Below are positions 33,780 to 46,294 of a stretch of 64,000 nucleotides of DNA, piece after piece; positions within the stretch are counted from its first letter, which is position 1, and each line of letters opens with the position of its first letter. The DNA lies in the NCBI RefSeq assembly GCF_965363235.1, contig NC_134844.1:21310646-21374645 (forward strand), read 5' to 3'. Below the pieces are notes generated by a model. It was not told where the DNA came from, searched no databases, and was given only the letters and a program-made list of their open reading frames with translations. The DNA is from Mytilus galloprovincialis (Eukaryota > Mollusca > Bivalvia > Mytilida > Mytilidae). Position numbers and translations under genes: made by a program.

Positions 33780-34720
33780 CCTTTAATTCATCTCAATCAA
33801 ATGGCCAGTGTCACTTGGCGTGTGCCGTCTGCCATCTGTTTTCCGTTAACTTTTACCAAGATCGTCTCCTCTGATACAACTTCCCTAAATTAAACAAAAC
33901 TTGCCAACAATCATCAATTGGGTGACAAAAAGATGGTAGAATGCAGCCTGCCAACAAAAAATTGCGACATATCTGAAAATAGAACATATGAATCAACTAC
34001 AAATTTTGTATATCATCTTGACCACCGTTGAGATCGACCGAATATCTGTTTACATTAAAGCTGTCAGACGATTACTTATAGGAGTCATGTCCTTAAACGA
34101 CGTATTTAACCAAAAGAAAATTCATGTTTGCTCAGAATCATGAAATTTATAAGATGAATTAAATTTTCAAATAAAGGCAACAGTAGCATTCCGCTGTTTG
34201 AAGGAGTAAAAGCAATAATGATAAGCAAGAAAAGGTCTACAAATAAGTACATTTTGTCCAAAATTGTTAGTCGACTTCTAGTGATTGTCCTCTTATTACG
34301 ATTTTCTCACTTTTTTAGTTGTGCCTTATCTTAAAACTTATTAAATCCCTAATTAAATTTAAATAGCAAACTGATTATAGGAGTGGATCTACAAGTAAGC
34401 CATATTAGCCAAAATCTTCATTGGATGAGTTAATGGAGTTATTGCCCTTTTAATGTTATTTTTTCAATTTATTTGATGGATTTTTTTTTATCTTTTTCTA
34501 TAAAATAAAACTATAATAGATAAAGAGAAACTTTAAAAGGAAATAAAGGTAAATATAAACTTTAAAAGAAAAAAAGGATCAGCATTATAAGATTTACACA
34601 CATGTCAACATGATTTAAATTTTCAGTTAACTCTTGATAGAGTTATTTCCCATTACTTAAGTGAGGCAATTTGATTAAACAGGCTGTATTCTGGGTAGAT
34701 TTATTGGGGAGAACTGTAAA
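33780..34720 (+). repeat. R6-type repeat remnants
   Basis: GTCACTTGGCGTGTGCCGTC at 33810, GATCGTCTCCTCTGATACAA at 33860, and TATTGCCCTTTTAATG near 34440 follow the order of the AGCTCACC-type repeat. An R8 fragment lies at 34170-34215. Confidence 0.5.
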
Positions 34721-34729
34721 CTTAATATG

Positions 34730-36110
34730 AAATTTTACACTTCACAGAAGAAAATGATATCCCTGATATATTATTACTCATTAATTTTGAGAAGGCCTTT
34801 GTCTATATAGCAAGGGCCTATCTCTTTGAAACACTGAAGTATTTTAATTTTGGAGATTCTATTATGAACCGGATATTATAACTTTTCAATGATATTGCAC
34901 CAACTGTCAACCAGAACGGTGTCTGTCAGACTTTTTCTGTGTGGTGAGAGGCTGTAGACAGGTGAATACTTTGTCTCCTTACATTTTCTTGCTATGTGCT
35001 GAAATTTTAGGCATTTAATTAAGAAATAGTGATGAGAGAAAGGGTATTACGATAGATGATTCAGAGCATAGTATCTTGTCTCAATATGTAGACGACACAT
35101 CACTTATTCTAGATGGATCGCCTCCCTCATTTGATGCATTTCTCCGTGTATTACAATTCTATGCGGAGATATCAAGACTGAAAATCAATTTAGACAAAAT
35201 AAAAGTTATAAGGATAGGTAGTAAAACACAGAGTCAGGACTTAGTGAAAAGTTGGGACTGAAATGGGGTTTCAGTAGCTTTAAATTATTAAGTATCACTT
35301 TCTGTGTTGATTTAGATAGAATGTTAAATCTAAATTATGCCATTTCGAATACAAGAAATAGATAAAAAATATTACAAAAATGGTCAAAACAGATACTTAT
35401 CCCGTTTGGTTATTTTGGAATTATTAAAAATTTTAAAAACAAATTTGGGGACGATGTTTTTCATGCTTTGAAAATTTTGTCTAAACTGAAACATCCATTT
35501 CGTTTTGAGGAAGTCATTTCGACATGTATATGGCATGACGGACATATTTAAATTGCTAACGCCAGTGTTTACTATAAAAATTAGGCACATCATGACTGTA
35601 AATGACCTGTTAGACAAAACATGGAAATATATTATCATAAGAAAATTTTTAAATAATGTATAATTTCAAACCCATGTTTCTACAGTTTTAAGGGTTCATA
35701 TTATCACTTTAAAAGTGGCCATAAGCCATTGGAATCAACACTGAAAAAGAGAAAAAAAAACCAGGCTTTTATATCTTTTAATATTAATATTTTTTCAAGT
35801 CCGAAAAGTGCGCAAAGGACATATATACTATTTTAAATCAAGGTACTGTGCATGTAGATTTTAAAGCAGAAAGAAATGGGAAGGTATTCTTAATAAAGTT
35901 ATGGAAAAATGGAAAAAAAAACTTGTGTGTTACCAACGTTTCAAAAACATTAGGTTATGTTGGTTTCAATACAGAATTATTCATTGGGGACAAATGCTCT
36001 AGTCTTAATTGTAATTTGTGTATATTATGCAAGGAAGGTCCAGAAATAGAACATTTACTCTTGGGTTGTCAACTTGTAACCAACATTTGGCACAATATAA
36101 ATTCTTAAAT
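34730..36110 (+). mobile_element. 5'-truncated LINE, reverse transcriptase to C-terminal zinc-knuckle region
   Basis: Remnants in order: an INFEKAF block with LFETLKYFNFG (34780-34860), the catalytic region as SQYVDDTSLILDGSPPSFDA (35076 on; the usual A/FADD is VDD here), LKINLDK and RIGSK, then a C-terminal CSSLNCNLCILCKEGPEIEH with LLLGC and NIWHN (35990-36095). This layout resembles L1/Tx1-type elements. Several frameshifts and stops separate the parts. It lies between the inverted exon fossil and pseudogene B. Confidence 0.75.
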
Positions 36111-36351
36111 TTTCGATATAATCCATATCGGAATTCAACTAAATTTGAATATTGTCAATTTTGGCCTCTATGACAATTATGAATTGAAATATAAAGTTAT
36201 CTTACTGACAAAGGACTTCATTTGCAGATGTAACATGCAAGATATAAACCTCATATAAAAGGTCTTAACAATAATATAAAAGAAAACCTGATTTAAGAAA
36301 AACATATTTCTTCAAAACTTGTACTAGAACCCCTGGGCTAAGGTCACTTAT

Positions 36352-36463
36352 TTAATTTAAATTAGGTAAATGTATACACATGTTTGTATATGGGTTTGTA
36401 CGACAGCTAGTTGTATTGATTGCAGTTGTTTCTTGATTACCACGTGTACTGTCCATATACTTC
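36352..36463 (-). pseudogene. Gene B terminal exon, 5' fragment only
   Basis: YMDSTRGNQETTAINTT matches the first codons of the gene C terminal exon (YMDITRSNQEKTAINTT), followed by CRTNPYTN aligned to EQNPTQT. The similarity ends where the transmembrane helix should begin. On the upstream side the exon is cut by a repeat (36464-37010) exactly at the acceptor, so no splice site remains. Confidence 0.7.
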
Positions 36464-37010
36464 CAGCAGCACCTGCATAAGGGGTATATATCTCCCAATT
36501 GATACGATATTCCCGTGCTTGCATTTCCTATCATGATTTTCTTGATAGAGGGTTGCTGCTCACATGGAAGCTATTAAAACAAGAGTTCCAAATAGTGAAG
36601 TTGAAATCATCCCTTCGTAAATTGTACGGACGCCATCACGAGTTGGCTGACCGTTATCGAATAACCGTTTCACAAATGATATCGGATATTTTCCTAACGT
36701 CGTAATTACAACCCCCTTCCCTTTCATGAATGGGACCTACCGAATTAGACTATTTACCTGATTTGTTATCATATAAACAACACGACGGGTGCAACATGTG
36801 GAGCAGGATCTGCTCACCCTTCCGGAGCAACTGAGATCACCCCTAGTTTTTGGTGGGGTTCTTGTTGTTTATTCTGTAGTTTTCTATGTTGTGTCGTGTG
36901 TGCTGTTGTTTGTTTGTCCTTTTCATTTTTAGCCATGGTGTTGTCAGTTTGTTTTAGATTTATGAGTTTGACTGTCCCTTTGGTATCTTTCGTCCCTTTT
37001 TTCTTCTACA
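36464..37010 (+). repeat. R3 retroelement-like repeat inserted at a gene B splice acceptor
   Basis: Runs from CCAGCAGCACCTGCATAAGG to GACTGTCCCTTTGGTATCTT. The left part encodes a GVYI-type remnant of a reverse-transcriptase C-terminus, open from 36499 as MIRYSRACISYHDFLDRGLL and ending SQMISDIFLTS. The rest is noncoding, with GTGGAGCAGGATCTGCTCAC and TTTTAGCCATGGTGTTGTCA. The flanks rejoin as the gene B exon on one side and the homologous intron (37015 on, compare 59474 on) on the other. The element class is uncertain. Confidence 0.7.
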
Positions 37011-37019
37011 AAGACAAAT

Positions 37020-38137
37020 ATTCATTATAGCTTAAGCGACTCTTTTAAAACATTTCCATATTTTAACTGAATGCCACAAATCAACAAAATTTAACTTGTC
37101 ATGAATACAATGATGAATGCGACTAGTAGAGAAACAAACTGTTTACCCTTTCCGTCCACCGGTTTTAAACACTTTAAAATAGGTTCGTGTTAATGTTTGT
37201 GTCACTTAAAATTTTTACATTGATTCATGCATTACTGTAGATTATTTGTACGGTTTGATAGTGTATTTTTATTTTGGTACTGTCGTAGTGTTACATATAA
37301 TGACGTTCTATCAGAATGCAAATGCGATAAGACATTAAATTAACTTTTGATAGTTTATAATAATAATATTTCAATTCATTGAATCGGTGGCAAATTTGCA
37401 TCAATAAATAGATTCTAAACATTGCTTTAGAATCCAGAAGAAACTGAGGTGACGATGAGATTTATTAAATTCTATTTTGTAACCTATGAGTCTTGACATC
37501 GGTTAAATGATAAAAATGTAATCCGGCGTTCGATTTTCTCGCTCTGTTGTAGACCCATTAGTAGTCATGGACTGATTAGTGCCCATTGGTCGGGATGTTG
37601 CTCCTTTGACCCATTCCCTGTTTCCATTCTCCTTTCTTTTAATTGTTTAAATCTTGTTGTTTACGTTTTGTATTGAAATAAAAATCCTTATGCAGTAAAA
37701 GATACTTGTATAAAGAAATAATTTTGAAATTTGAGTCTTTTAAGAATTTAGCAGAATTGAGGAATAACAGTACTATAGCGATAGAAATTTTTAGATTTGA
37801 CGTTTGAATGGGCAGTTTCACTAGAAAATGAAAAAAACCCAGTGAAATGAATGTTTGAGACCACCAAACAATTCAATTATGTGTGTATAATTTAATACTT
37901 TGGGAGCAATATGACCAAAGGAAAAATTAAAATAATAGCCTAATTCATCTAAGGTTAACATTCCTTGATAAAAATTGAAAATCTAATTTCTTATTTCTTT
38001 CTCGATTCATCTAAGGAGAAATGTTTAAAGACTAGTGATGTCCTTTATCCGGAAGTAATTTTTTATGCTATATATGATTGTATTTTTTAAAGTAAAACTT
38101 TCAGTCGTTTTTACAAAGTGACCAGTATAAATAAGAC
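37020..38137. other. Gene B intron homologous to the last intron of gene C
   Basis: 37021-37160 aligns with 59485-59640, and 37390-37700 aligns with about 60050-60400 in gene C, including a decayed R4 piece at 37530-37615. This intron is shared by descent. Confidence 0.65.
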
Positions 38138-38224
38138 CTGTAGGGTAAGTTGTGGTATGTAAATCTGACTTGTTTGTATCTATTGCAGTTGTTTCTAGAT
38201 AACAAAGAGAACTGTCCATATAAT
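38138..38224 (-). pseudogene. Gene B stalk exon
   Basis: 87 nt, phase 1 to phase 1: DYMDSSLCYLETTAIDTNKS followed by DLHTTTYPT, then a weak GTCTTA donor. It is homologous to the gene C stalk exon at 61182-61361 but about half its length, missing the central Ser/Thr-rich part. The start of the following intron is also conserved with C. Confidence 0.65.
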
Positions 38225-38524
38225 CTACAAATAAGATTTGTTTAAAGTAAAGAAATTCTGTACTTAAAAAGTTTTTTCGACTGCGATTTATCAACATAAT
38301 TTAACTAGTGATGATCAAAACGGCTGTTGCAACTGAACTGCTAACCCTTCGTGTCTATCGGATTTTACCCTACGTTTGACCAGATTCATGTTAATTTATG
38401 TGTTATTTAAAGCTTCCCAAGCACTAATTATTGAGATGATATAATGGTATTGTGATACATATTTTAATGTAATACTCGAAATAATTCGCAATAAAACATT
38501 TCCATTCTCAATTTCATAATATCT

Positions 38525-38632
38525 TCAAAACGTCACCATTTGTTATCGTTTAATGTGTTTGAACTTTTGATTTTGCCATTTCGTTAGAAACTTTCTGTTT
38601 TGAGTTCGGTATTTTTGTTATTTTACTTTGTA
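38525..38632 (+). repeat. R1 repeat at the conserved intron position in gene B
   Basis: GTTTGAACTTTTGATTTTGC through GTTATTTTACTTTG. It lies about 300 bp from the stalk exon, as in gene A. Confidence 0.6.
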
Positions 38633-39339
38633 CAACAAAAAGTTGCTGCAAGTGACTCCGACTGTCGTCCAACGAATTATCAGGAGGCGTCATTCAATCA
38701 AAAAGGGCGTTACATGTCACAGGAAATCCAAATAAATACTGAAGTCACTTATTTACACAACTTTTGCCTAGAAACTAGAAAAACAGTAGCCTATATTTTT
38801 TTAATAAATCAAACAAATATGTGATAAATGTGATGATAAATAAATAACTCATTAACCAAAAATAGCCTTCACTAAGATGCTGACTAAGGTTTTGTTTTCT
38901 ACAGAAATATATGTTTTAGGATATGTGATGTTCATGTACTTGATATTTTATCAGTACGAAAACCAATTCCAATAACATATGAATCTAGCCTCTAATTGAT
39001 AAAAATATCTACTCAACTTAACATGAATGCCATAATTTGATGTTGTAAGAAGTAAAAAAGAAGGTATATTTAATAAATCAAACACAATCGATGATTTCAT
39101 TAAGCGAAGACGTCACTCGTTAAATCATAACAACTCTGCACTTATTTGTCGTAATTCGATAAAAAAAAACACAAAAAAAAACGAACATTTTTACATGTGC
39201 GTTTGATACTGTACAAAATGAAAAGTGGTGTTAATAGTGGTCCACTAGTATCAAAAATGTTTCACAAGACATCTAATAAAGACAATTGTCATTTTTTGTG
39301 AAACGACTGTAAAAAAAGATTTTTAATAGTAAAACTCAC

Positions 39340-39421
39340 AATCCGAACAGTTGTACAGTTTAGGATCATCCACAGCAATATCACCCGAGAAGCTTTTTAA
39401 CTTCGTTCCTTCAACTATGAA
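39340..39421 (-). pseudogene. Gene B exon 7: MAM part 4 (open)
   Basis: 82 nt, in frame: FIVEGTKLKSFSGDIAVDDP then KLYNCSD, with acceptor ATCAG and donor GTGAGT. It retains the DDP..YNC MAM ending. Confidence 0.8.
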
Positions 39422-39891
39422 CTGATAATAAAAAAAATGAAAATGCATTTATCTTTAAAGATTTGAAAGAAAAGGATTTTCAAGAAACCTTACAATCTAT
39501 ATGGGGAATACAATATTTCAGAGGATGCTTTCGACATTTCCGGCTTAAAATATCAAAAGGAACGTAATAAATTATGTCTACATCGACCTCATTTGGTACT
39601 TACACAATGTTAAATTAAAACAAAGTGCAATGCGAACGATTTCTTTGCTGAATTGTTTGTTTACTCGGATGCACCTGATAGGGTTTAGGGAACTGTTTGA
39701 TAAGGTTAGAAAAATTTACAATAATGAATCGAGGGATACATTTAACCAGAAGCTACTTCAAATTTAACACAACTATCTAATGTCAACTTGTACCCTTATC
39801 TTCTCTATTATGTAGAAATTTTTTAAGTCAAGTACTTACATAAAAACGTATATGAGAAACCAATGTCTAAGACAAAACATTGGCTACTCTG

Positions 39892-40050
39892 TCGTTTTCT
39901 ACATTTGAAAATGACTGTACCAAGTTAGGAATATGACAGTTGTTTTCCTTTCGTTTGATTTGTTTTATCATTTGAATTTGCCATTTAATTAGGGACTTTC
40001 CGTTTTGAGTTTTCCTCAGAGTTCTGAATTTCTGTAGTTTTACTTTTTTC
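39892..40050 (+). repeat. R1 repeat in the gene B MAM3-MAM4 intron
   Basis: TTTTCTACATTTGAAAATGA, GGAATATGACAGTTGTTTTC and TAGGGACTTTCCGTTTTGAG. There is no counterpart in the same intron of gene A, so it came later. Confidence 0.65.
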
Positions 40051-40652
40051 GTTTATTTTAACAATTTCAACTTTATTGCAATCAAATGTCTCATAAAATT
40101 GAAATATGCAATAAAACTTTTTTGTTAAAATCGTTTCTTTCACTAGAACAAGCAACAGGGAAATTTTTCTTTTTTATTTTGGAGAATTCAAGATTTGTGG
40201 ATGAGGTGTTTGAGTGTTATTTGTGAAACTATTTTATACCACGAGGGCGTAACACAGATGTTTATCTTTGTGTTGTGTTGATTTTGAATAAGGAAAAATA
40301 ACGGATCTGGTATGGAGCCGGGTAGACAAGAATAACTAATAACAAATGTATTATTCTTTAATGTACCATTTAAAAATTAATGTCCACATACTCTGTGTCG
40401 TTTTGAAGAGGTCTGTAAAATCATTTTCAGGGAACTTTCGATCACGTTAAATCTAACACTTGTATGGACAAGAATCGTGAATTTACCTGCTGTATCATAT
40501 TTTACATTGTGACATTTTGAGTAAGTTTGAATAAGCACTACCGGTAATGCATGTACAGCAGAGGTATCATTGTTTTGAGGCGGAAAACAAGACATTCTCA
40601 TTTAATGAAACGTATGATTTCAAAGTAAGTTGCCTATCACATGCATAGTTAC

Positions 40653-40788
40653 CCCAAATTCCGTCTTCCGTTCTCCAACTGGAAATTGTGTTTTTATCCA
40701 TTCGTCTCAGAAACGTTGAACTCTGCATTTTGTGATAACGTATCCGATTGTTCCATTTCTTTAATATATATTTTTAATCTTCCAACTT
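40653..40788 (-). pseudogene. Gene B exon 6: MAM part 3, disrupted
   Basis: Matches gene A exon 6 but lacks 10 nt where A encodes SGNQGDEW. The shifted frame hits a stop two codons later. The acceptor (AAACAG) is kept. Confidence 0.8.
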
Positions 40789-40974
40789 CTGTTTAGAAAA
40801 TGAATAACTATTATTGTCTTGCTTTCTTTTGTGATTATCAGTTATTCCATATGTCATTGTGAGAGAAAGGTAATTTCAATGCTAAACCACAGATGGTCTT
40901 GGGTCATTTGCACAAATAAATTGTTTCACTAAAATTCTTTTTTCATATAGTATTAAATGTAGTATAAATGCCAA

Positions 40975-41215
40975 TAAGTCAACTCTCTCATCCAAGGCAC
41001 AATTTGTAAAAGTAAACCATTATAGGTCAAAGTACGGTCTTCAACACGAATCCTTGGCTCACACCAAACAGCAAGCTATAAAGGGCTCTAAAAATGACAT
41101 GTGGCAAACTATCCAAACGCGAAAATCAACGGTCAAATCTATATAAAAAACGAGAAACGAGAAACACGTATGGACCACATCAACAAACGACAACTACTGA
41201 ACATCAAATTAAAAA
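40975..41215 (-). repeat. R2 repeat, minus strand
   Basis: CAAAGTACGGTCTTCAACAC, CAAGCTATAAAGGGCTCTAA and CAACAAACGACAACTACTGA. Confidence 0.65.
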
Positions 41216-41871
41216 AAGCGTATTTTATAAATATATGATATTATTGAAATACATGTTCTAATATAAAAAAGAAACTCTATTTTTTTTCTAAAAATGTATT
41301 CCAGATTTTGTACATTATTTTGAAAAAATAGTAGGTTTCCGTTAACAAATGGTTAAGAGAGCTAAAAATAACAGTCTTTAACACAAAAACGCTGAAAAGT
41401 GTCTTTGATTTTATCATGCAGAAAAATCTCTATATGCATGTTAAGATGTAAATGCAGTTAAAACCGTCTTTGTTCTTTTACAATATTACACATGTTCATG
41501 ACATTGATCTAACAAGAGGTTTTAAAATTAAAATCATATGCATTTCAATTGATATTTTAATAAATTTGAATAAAAAAATAGAGCGAAATATTTTTGGGCT
41601 GTTTTCTGCTCTTTCGTCGGTTTGTTTTCTCTTCAACACATTCCTCGATTCTATTCTCGGTTTTTATGTTGGATAACAATATAATAATATCTGGACTTAT
41701 GGGTGGGCAAATGTGAAAACATGGACATTCAAAGAGAAAAAGGTCGACAAAGCTAAAACATGTGGTATCAATAAAACACATGTATAACAAGCTATACAAG
41801 CTATGACTTGTTCAATGTGAAACCGCAAATCTTTATGAAATTGTAATTATAGTTTGTTGACCAATGCTTAC

Positions 41872-42002
41872 GGTTATCCTACTACTCCCTACATATGATA
41901 TCATATCTCAAAACACAGACCACCTGTTGTAGCGGGAGAAAGTAGTCTCGCTTGGTCGTTTATTTTCTATAGGAGATGATGATTCCATAAACATATAGTG
42001 CC
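41872..42002 (-). pseudogene. Gene B exon 5: MAM part 2, disrupted
   Basis: Aligns to gene A exon 5 but is 10 nt shorter, with one inserted base near the middle, a missing segment where A encodes SPYF, and TGG codons changed to TGA and TAG. It cannot encode a MAM segment. Confidence 0.8.
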
Positions 42003-42294
42003 CTGCAAAAACAAGAAATTCAATTCACATACTAGTATCTGTCTTACGAAGCAATTATAAATTCAAATAATATATCACTTTATATTTTGAAATATGTATA
42101 TTTTCTGTCTTAAAATTACTTCTAGTGCATAACGAAATAGTTCTTTGACACATTAGATCGACTCATTGTTAAATTATAAAATCATTTTTTAGTTACACAT
42201 ATCCCCCCCCCCCCTTTCAAACGTTTATGTTTCTTTTTCGAGTTTTTCCCGACAAAAAAATGGAACTCCCATAAGTTTATGTTAATTTTCCTAC

Positions 42295-42453
42295 CGTTTC
42301 CACCTTTACCCAAGATATGGTCATATTTCGGACCTGTGCGTCTAGTAGGTGTGATACCAGAATTCCATTTCCATTCAAACTTTGCTAGTTTATCATGTTG
42401 CCAGCCACAAATATTTTCATCTTCAACATCACAATAACTTTCTGGTTCTACAT
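42295..42453 (-). pseudogene. Gene B exon 4: MAM part 1 (open)
   Basis: Same 159-nt length as in gene A. It reads YCDVEDENICGWQHDKLAKF and TPTRRTGPKYDHILGKGGNG. Phe of CDFE is replaced by Val and DHT by DHI, both hallmark positions. The splice sites are intact. Confidence 0.8.
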
Positions 42454-43216
42454 CTGCATACAAAATAAAGCAAAACATTACTTAAGATATCTTAAAAATA
42501 ACATCGGAATGCTTTACCCCTAATGTGTCATACAAACAAATCTTTAACCTTAGTATATCAGCTCTTTTTCTTTTATTGATTTCTTGATTTATCATTTAAC
42601 TAATAGGTTTCTTTTTATATGAACGGTATTTAAGTGCATATTGAAAACTTTTTAATATTTACAGCTGACAACCTGCTGTCGAATGTTCAGAGAGGCGCTT
42701 GTAACATGAACCGCTTGTAACATGAGATACATATTGTTATTGTCAAACATTTCTTTCTTAAGTTTTATATTTGAATATCATTCTACTCGAAATCGTTTTT
42801 TTTTTATTTGTCTTTTTGATTTGTTTTGTTTCATTTTTATATTCAGTAAAAAGCTCAGTAGAGCTTATTTTTCGAATATGTTTTTCTATAAAGAATAAAT
42901 AGAAGTTTTCTATGTCTATTTATTAAGAAATCTCAAACAATAACGACTCCGTCACCACATGCTGTAAGGTGGAGGCATTTGACAACTGAATACCGAATAC
43001 CTGCTGTCAAGATGTAGGAAGATGTAATACAACCGATATCCTTTAAGTATTTTTGTTTTATTTCATTAGTAATTTTAAAAAGGGAAGTTTTGTCACATGA
43101 ACAACGCTTTGTCGCTAACGATTAGACTAACCCGTAGAAATTAAGAAAACTTTTCATTTTGAAAGAATATATTTTACGGAAAGTTTAAATTAGGATGATC
43201 ATAAAAAAATACGTAT

Positions 43217-43381
43217 ATTCACATGATAGGACTGGAGAACTCCAATTTTTACCATCGCATGTGATCAATTTCTCGCCTGCTAATTTGAGTGGTGGATTAC
43301 ATTTGAATTCTAATACAGCACCATCCTGAACTTTAGTGACTGTAAGATTTCCTGTAGATTGAATTTCATCACAACTTTTCC
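43217..43381 (-). pseudogene. Gene B exon 3: CCP2 with lost splice donor
   Basis: The CCP reads intact (SCDEIQSTGNLTV, LEFKCNPPLKLAG, ITCDGKNWSSPVLSCE). Where gene A has GAAT followed by GTAAGT, B has GAAT followed by ATACGT, so the GT donor is missing. The long open frame continuing past this point is read-through into intron. Confidence 0.8.
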
Positions 43382-43849
43382 CTGAAAATATTAAGTAGTT
43401 CTCTCGTGTTAATTTATACTTGTAAATTTTTATGATATTTTGCCTGATTTTATAGATGATTTTTTTTTTTATTAAAACAGATTTTCTTTTTTCATTCAAT
43501 TTTGTATTTATATTTACACAGAGTTTTGGATATAACAATTTATTGTTAAGGCTTGGCTTTTTTATCTTGCGTATGGCGGAATTCAAGACAAAGCAAGTGT
43601 TTATTGTGTACTTGTCGGATTTGTCACAAAGTTGGGTAGTCTTTATAATAAATTGTTTTAGTTTGAAATCATAACTTTTTTTACAGAATTTCACGAAACA
43701 GTTTTAATGTAAGATATATCATAAATTATTTTATATCTCCATATGTGTTAATTATGATGAACTGAACAGTGTGTGGATAACAGTCACTTGGTACTGTTAA
43801 ATATCTGAAAGAATACTTGTTTATTATAACGTCCATTTTTACTGAACTA

Positions 43850-44015
43850 GAACTGAGCATATTTTCATTTAGGGGCCGGTTGAGGCCTACATCCTGATGC
43901 TGTATTTTCTCGCTGAGTTGAAGACCCATTGGTGGTCTTCGGCTGCATGTTATCTGCTCTTTGGTCGGGTTGTTGTCTCTTTGACAAATTCGCCATGTCC
44001 ATTTCAATTTTAGTA
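43850..44015 (-). repeat. R4 repeat fragment
   Basis: TTAGGGGCCGGTTGAGGCCT and GGTTGTTGTCTCTTTGACAA are in the element's own 3' orientation on the plus strand, equivalent to the tail at 61510-61740. Confidence 0.6.
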
Positions 44016-44039
44016 CACACACATTTCAGTTAACATTAA

Positions 44040-45600
44040 TTTAAATTTTTTGTACTAATAAATAAATTGATAGAATTTGCATTTTTAGAACTGCATGTAA
44101 ACTTGATAGAGAAAAACCATCTTTATTAATGAAGGAAAGTGTATTGAATGGAATTTATTTTTATTCTTCAAAGGTTATTTTCTTTGGAATCATCATAAAC
44201 CATGTTCACAATAGGACATTTAGATCGATTTAATCTAGATAGGTTCTTTTTTTGTGGGGTTAAGGGTTAATGTGAACGCGTTGAATAGATCTTTAACTTG
44301 TCTAAACTACAACACAATAGGAGGTACTAGTAATTTAGTTTGTCTATCTGAAATGAACCGATCTTACTTTAAATGTAAACGCACAGATCTGTTCAAACTA
44401 GAACGGTTGAATTGAAAGTAATTTATGCGCATGTGTAGCGACAAAACTACAAAAGAGGGACGAAAGATACTAGAGGGACATTCGAGTGTAATAACATAAC
44501 TTACCGTCCTTCCCTACGCCTATATCACCCTGCTAAGTCGCTCCGTAGTTTTCATATCACAGCCTTGTGACGAGATCAGACACGACGTCACAATATGACA
44601 GGAGACGTTATCAAGCTTGCTTTCGTCAAGCGTAAAACTCTCTTCCGGAGGGGAAAAGGACAAGTTACATTTTTGTACGATAAACAGATATTCGGATATT
44701 CTTCTTATAGATATCGTAAAATATCAGTCGCTTGACACAATGTGAAGCTTGTAAGGTAATTCGCCAAAAAAAGTTCAAATTGTGGCTCGCAGCTTATATT
44801 TTACGATATCATTGTGTAGATAACCCAATAATCTATACATCCTTGTAGATGTCGTCGGTTTATTGTTTGCTGTTCAACCAATATGTCTCTGTTTAAAAAC
44901 AGACCTTTGTGTTCATGCAAGTAAGAGCAAACGGAAAAAAGTTGTCTTCGCCGTACCATAAATTTGTGCGCCTTCTTTTCTTATGTTCTTTTGTTTTTGT
45001 TTTCTTTTTAGGAACCGCAACATTTCTATATGTTGTAAATTCCTTGCTACAGTTTTTTGTATCAAAATTGATGAAAACTACAACAACATCAGTATCTAAA
45101 TTTGAACATGTGATTCAAGAGAAACAATAACTTCATCCATTTATTTTTAAGTGTGTGTATGAGTGTACCAACACATAAATCTATTTATGCACACCGTTTG
45201 CAGTTTAACGGTTAATTTAATTGTAGTGTGAACGCAGTGGTTCAGATTAGAGCGATAGAGATCGTTATGATTAGAGATAATGTTTTTTTTTAATGTTTTT
45301 ATTTAGATCGATTCGAATTAGATCGATTAAAACAAAATGCTACAGTGGGCATAGAAAGAAAAATCTGTAAACTGCTAAATTGTCAGCGAAATCGGATGTA
45401 CAAATTCAGTCAACATAACCAAAATTGTTAATCGAGAGTTGCCGTTAATATCAATTTAGCGCTTTTGACAGTTGCCGTTAATTCAGATTTTGCACTTTTG
45501 ACTAGTAACCATAAAACAATGGTAACCAATGAGAAACTAATTACCAAATGATGAAAGATTGATACAATTATTGTTACTTCTTTTTATGAATGTTTGGATA
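44040..45600. other. Gene B intron, no gene recognised
   Basis: 44452-44485 has an R3 tail motif (GGGACGAAAGATACTAGAGG). The frame at 44909-45130 has a hydrophobic stretch but no supporting context. 44480-44900 is not recognised. Confidence 0.45.
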
Positions 45601-45616
45601 TGCAAGACATACTTAC

Positions 45617-45780
45617 GTTTACATATAGGTGGTGGAAGACTACATTTGTCGCCTGAACAGATGATAATTTTTGCTCCAAATAACTTGTATTTACGATAGC
45701 ATCTGAACTTTTCCTCTTGCTCGCAGTCTTACTTGACCATGTGCTGGATTTTCTAATATTTGCACATTTTTTACCAAAAA
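45617..45780 (-). pseudogene. Gene B exon 2: frameshifted CCP1
   Basis: Clear nucleotide match to gene A exon 2, with good splice sites (TTTCAG acceptor, GTAAGT donor). It has one inserted base and an 8-base deletion, so the CCP cysteines fall out of frame. The Trp position has become TGT. The shifted frame happens to stay open, but the exit phase is wrong for the next exon. Confidence 0.8.
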
Positions 45781-46294
45781 CTGAAACAAAATATGAATAT
45801 TAATAAAAGAGAATGGGTCAAATGTAAAGTTCAATACTATCACATTTGTGACAACAGATTTATACATTTTGAATGAATCTGTCTGAAGTATTTTTGTATT
45901 GTTCCGTCATTTTCGGGACTACGTGTTTATGATTACATACTACATTTTGTAGTAGTCCGTCACATTTATTTCCATCTATGTACATATCTAAACTAATGTC
46001 TAAATAAAAGTCAATCATCTTTGTTTGAAGGGTCTTAGATTTTTATATAAAACAATACAGTACACAATTAATACAATGTATAAACCCATAAAATGTACAC
46101 AACACCACCCACAGTAAATAAAAAAGGGAAAACGTATATCAAAGTATCAATAAATATTCTGGATAACAGCTATTTCCTTCATCTGTACGATTTAAAACGA
46201 ATCTCAACAATATACGCTGATTTCCGAAAACAATCTTGAAAGTATTACAATTTCAACAATAGTTCAACCATATATAATTGTTAAGACCAAAGCA

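Noticed and set aside
42200-42216. Poly-C run beside gene B MAM1 exon
   Set aside because: Simple homopolymer in an intron, with no further structure.
43185-43694. 169-codon minus-strand frame
   Set aside because: Only the CCP2 exon part (43217-43381) is real. The rest is intron read on either side, because the donor site is lost.
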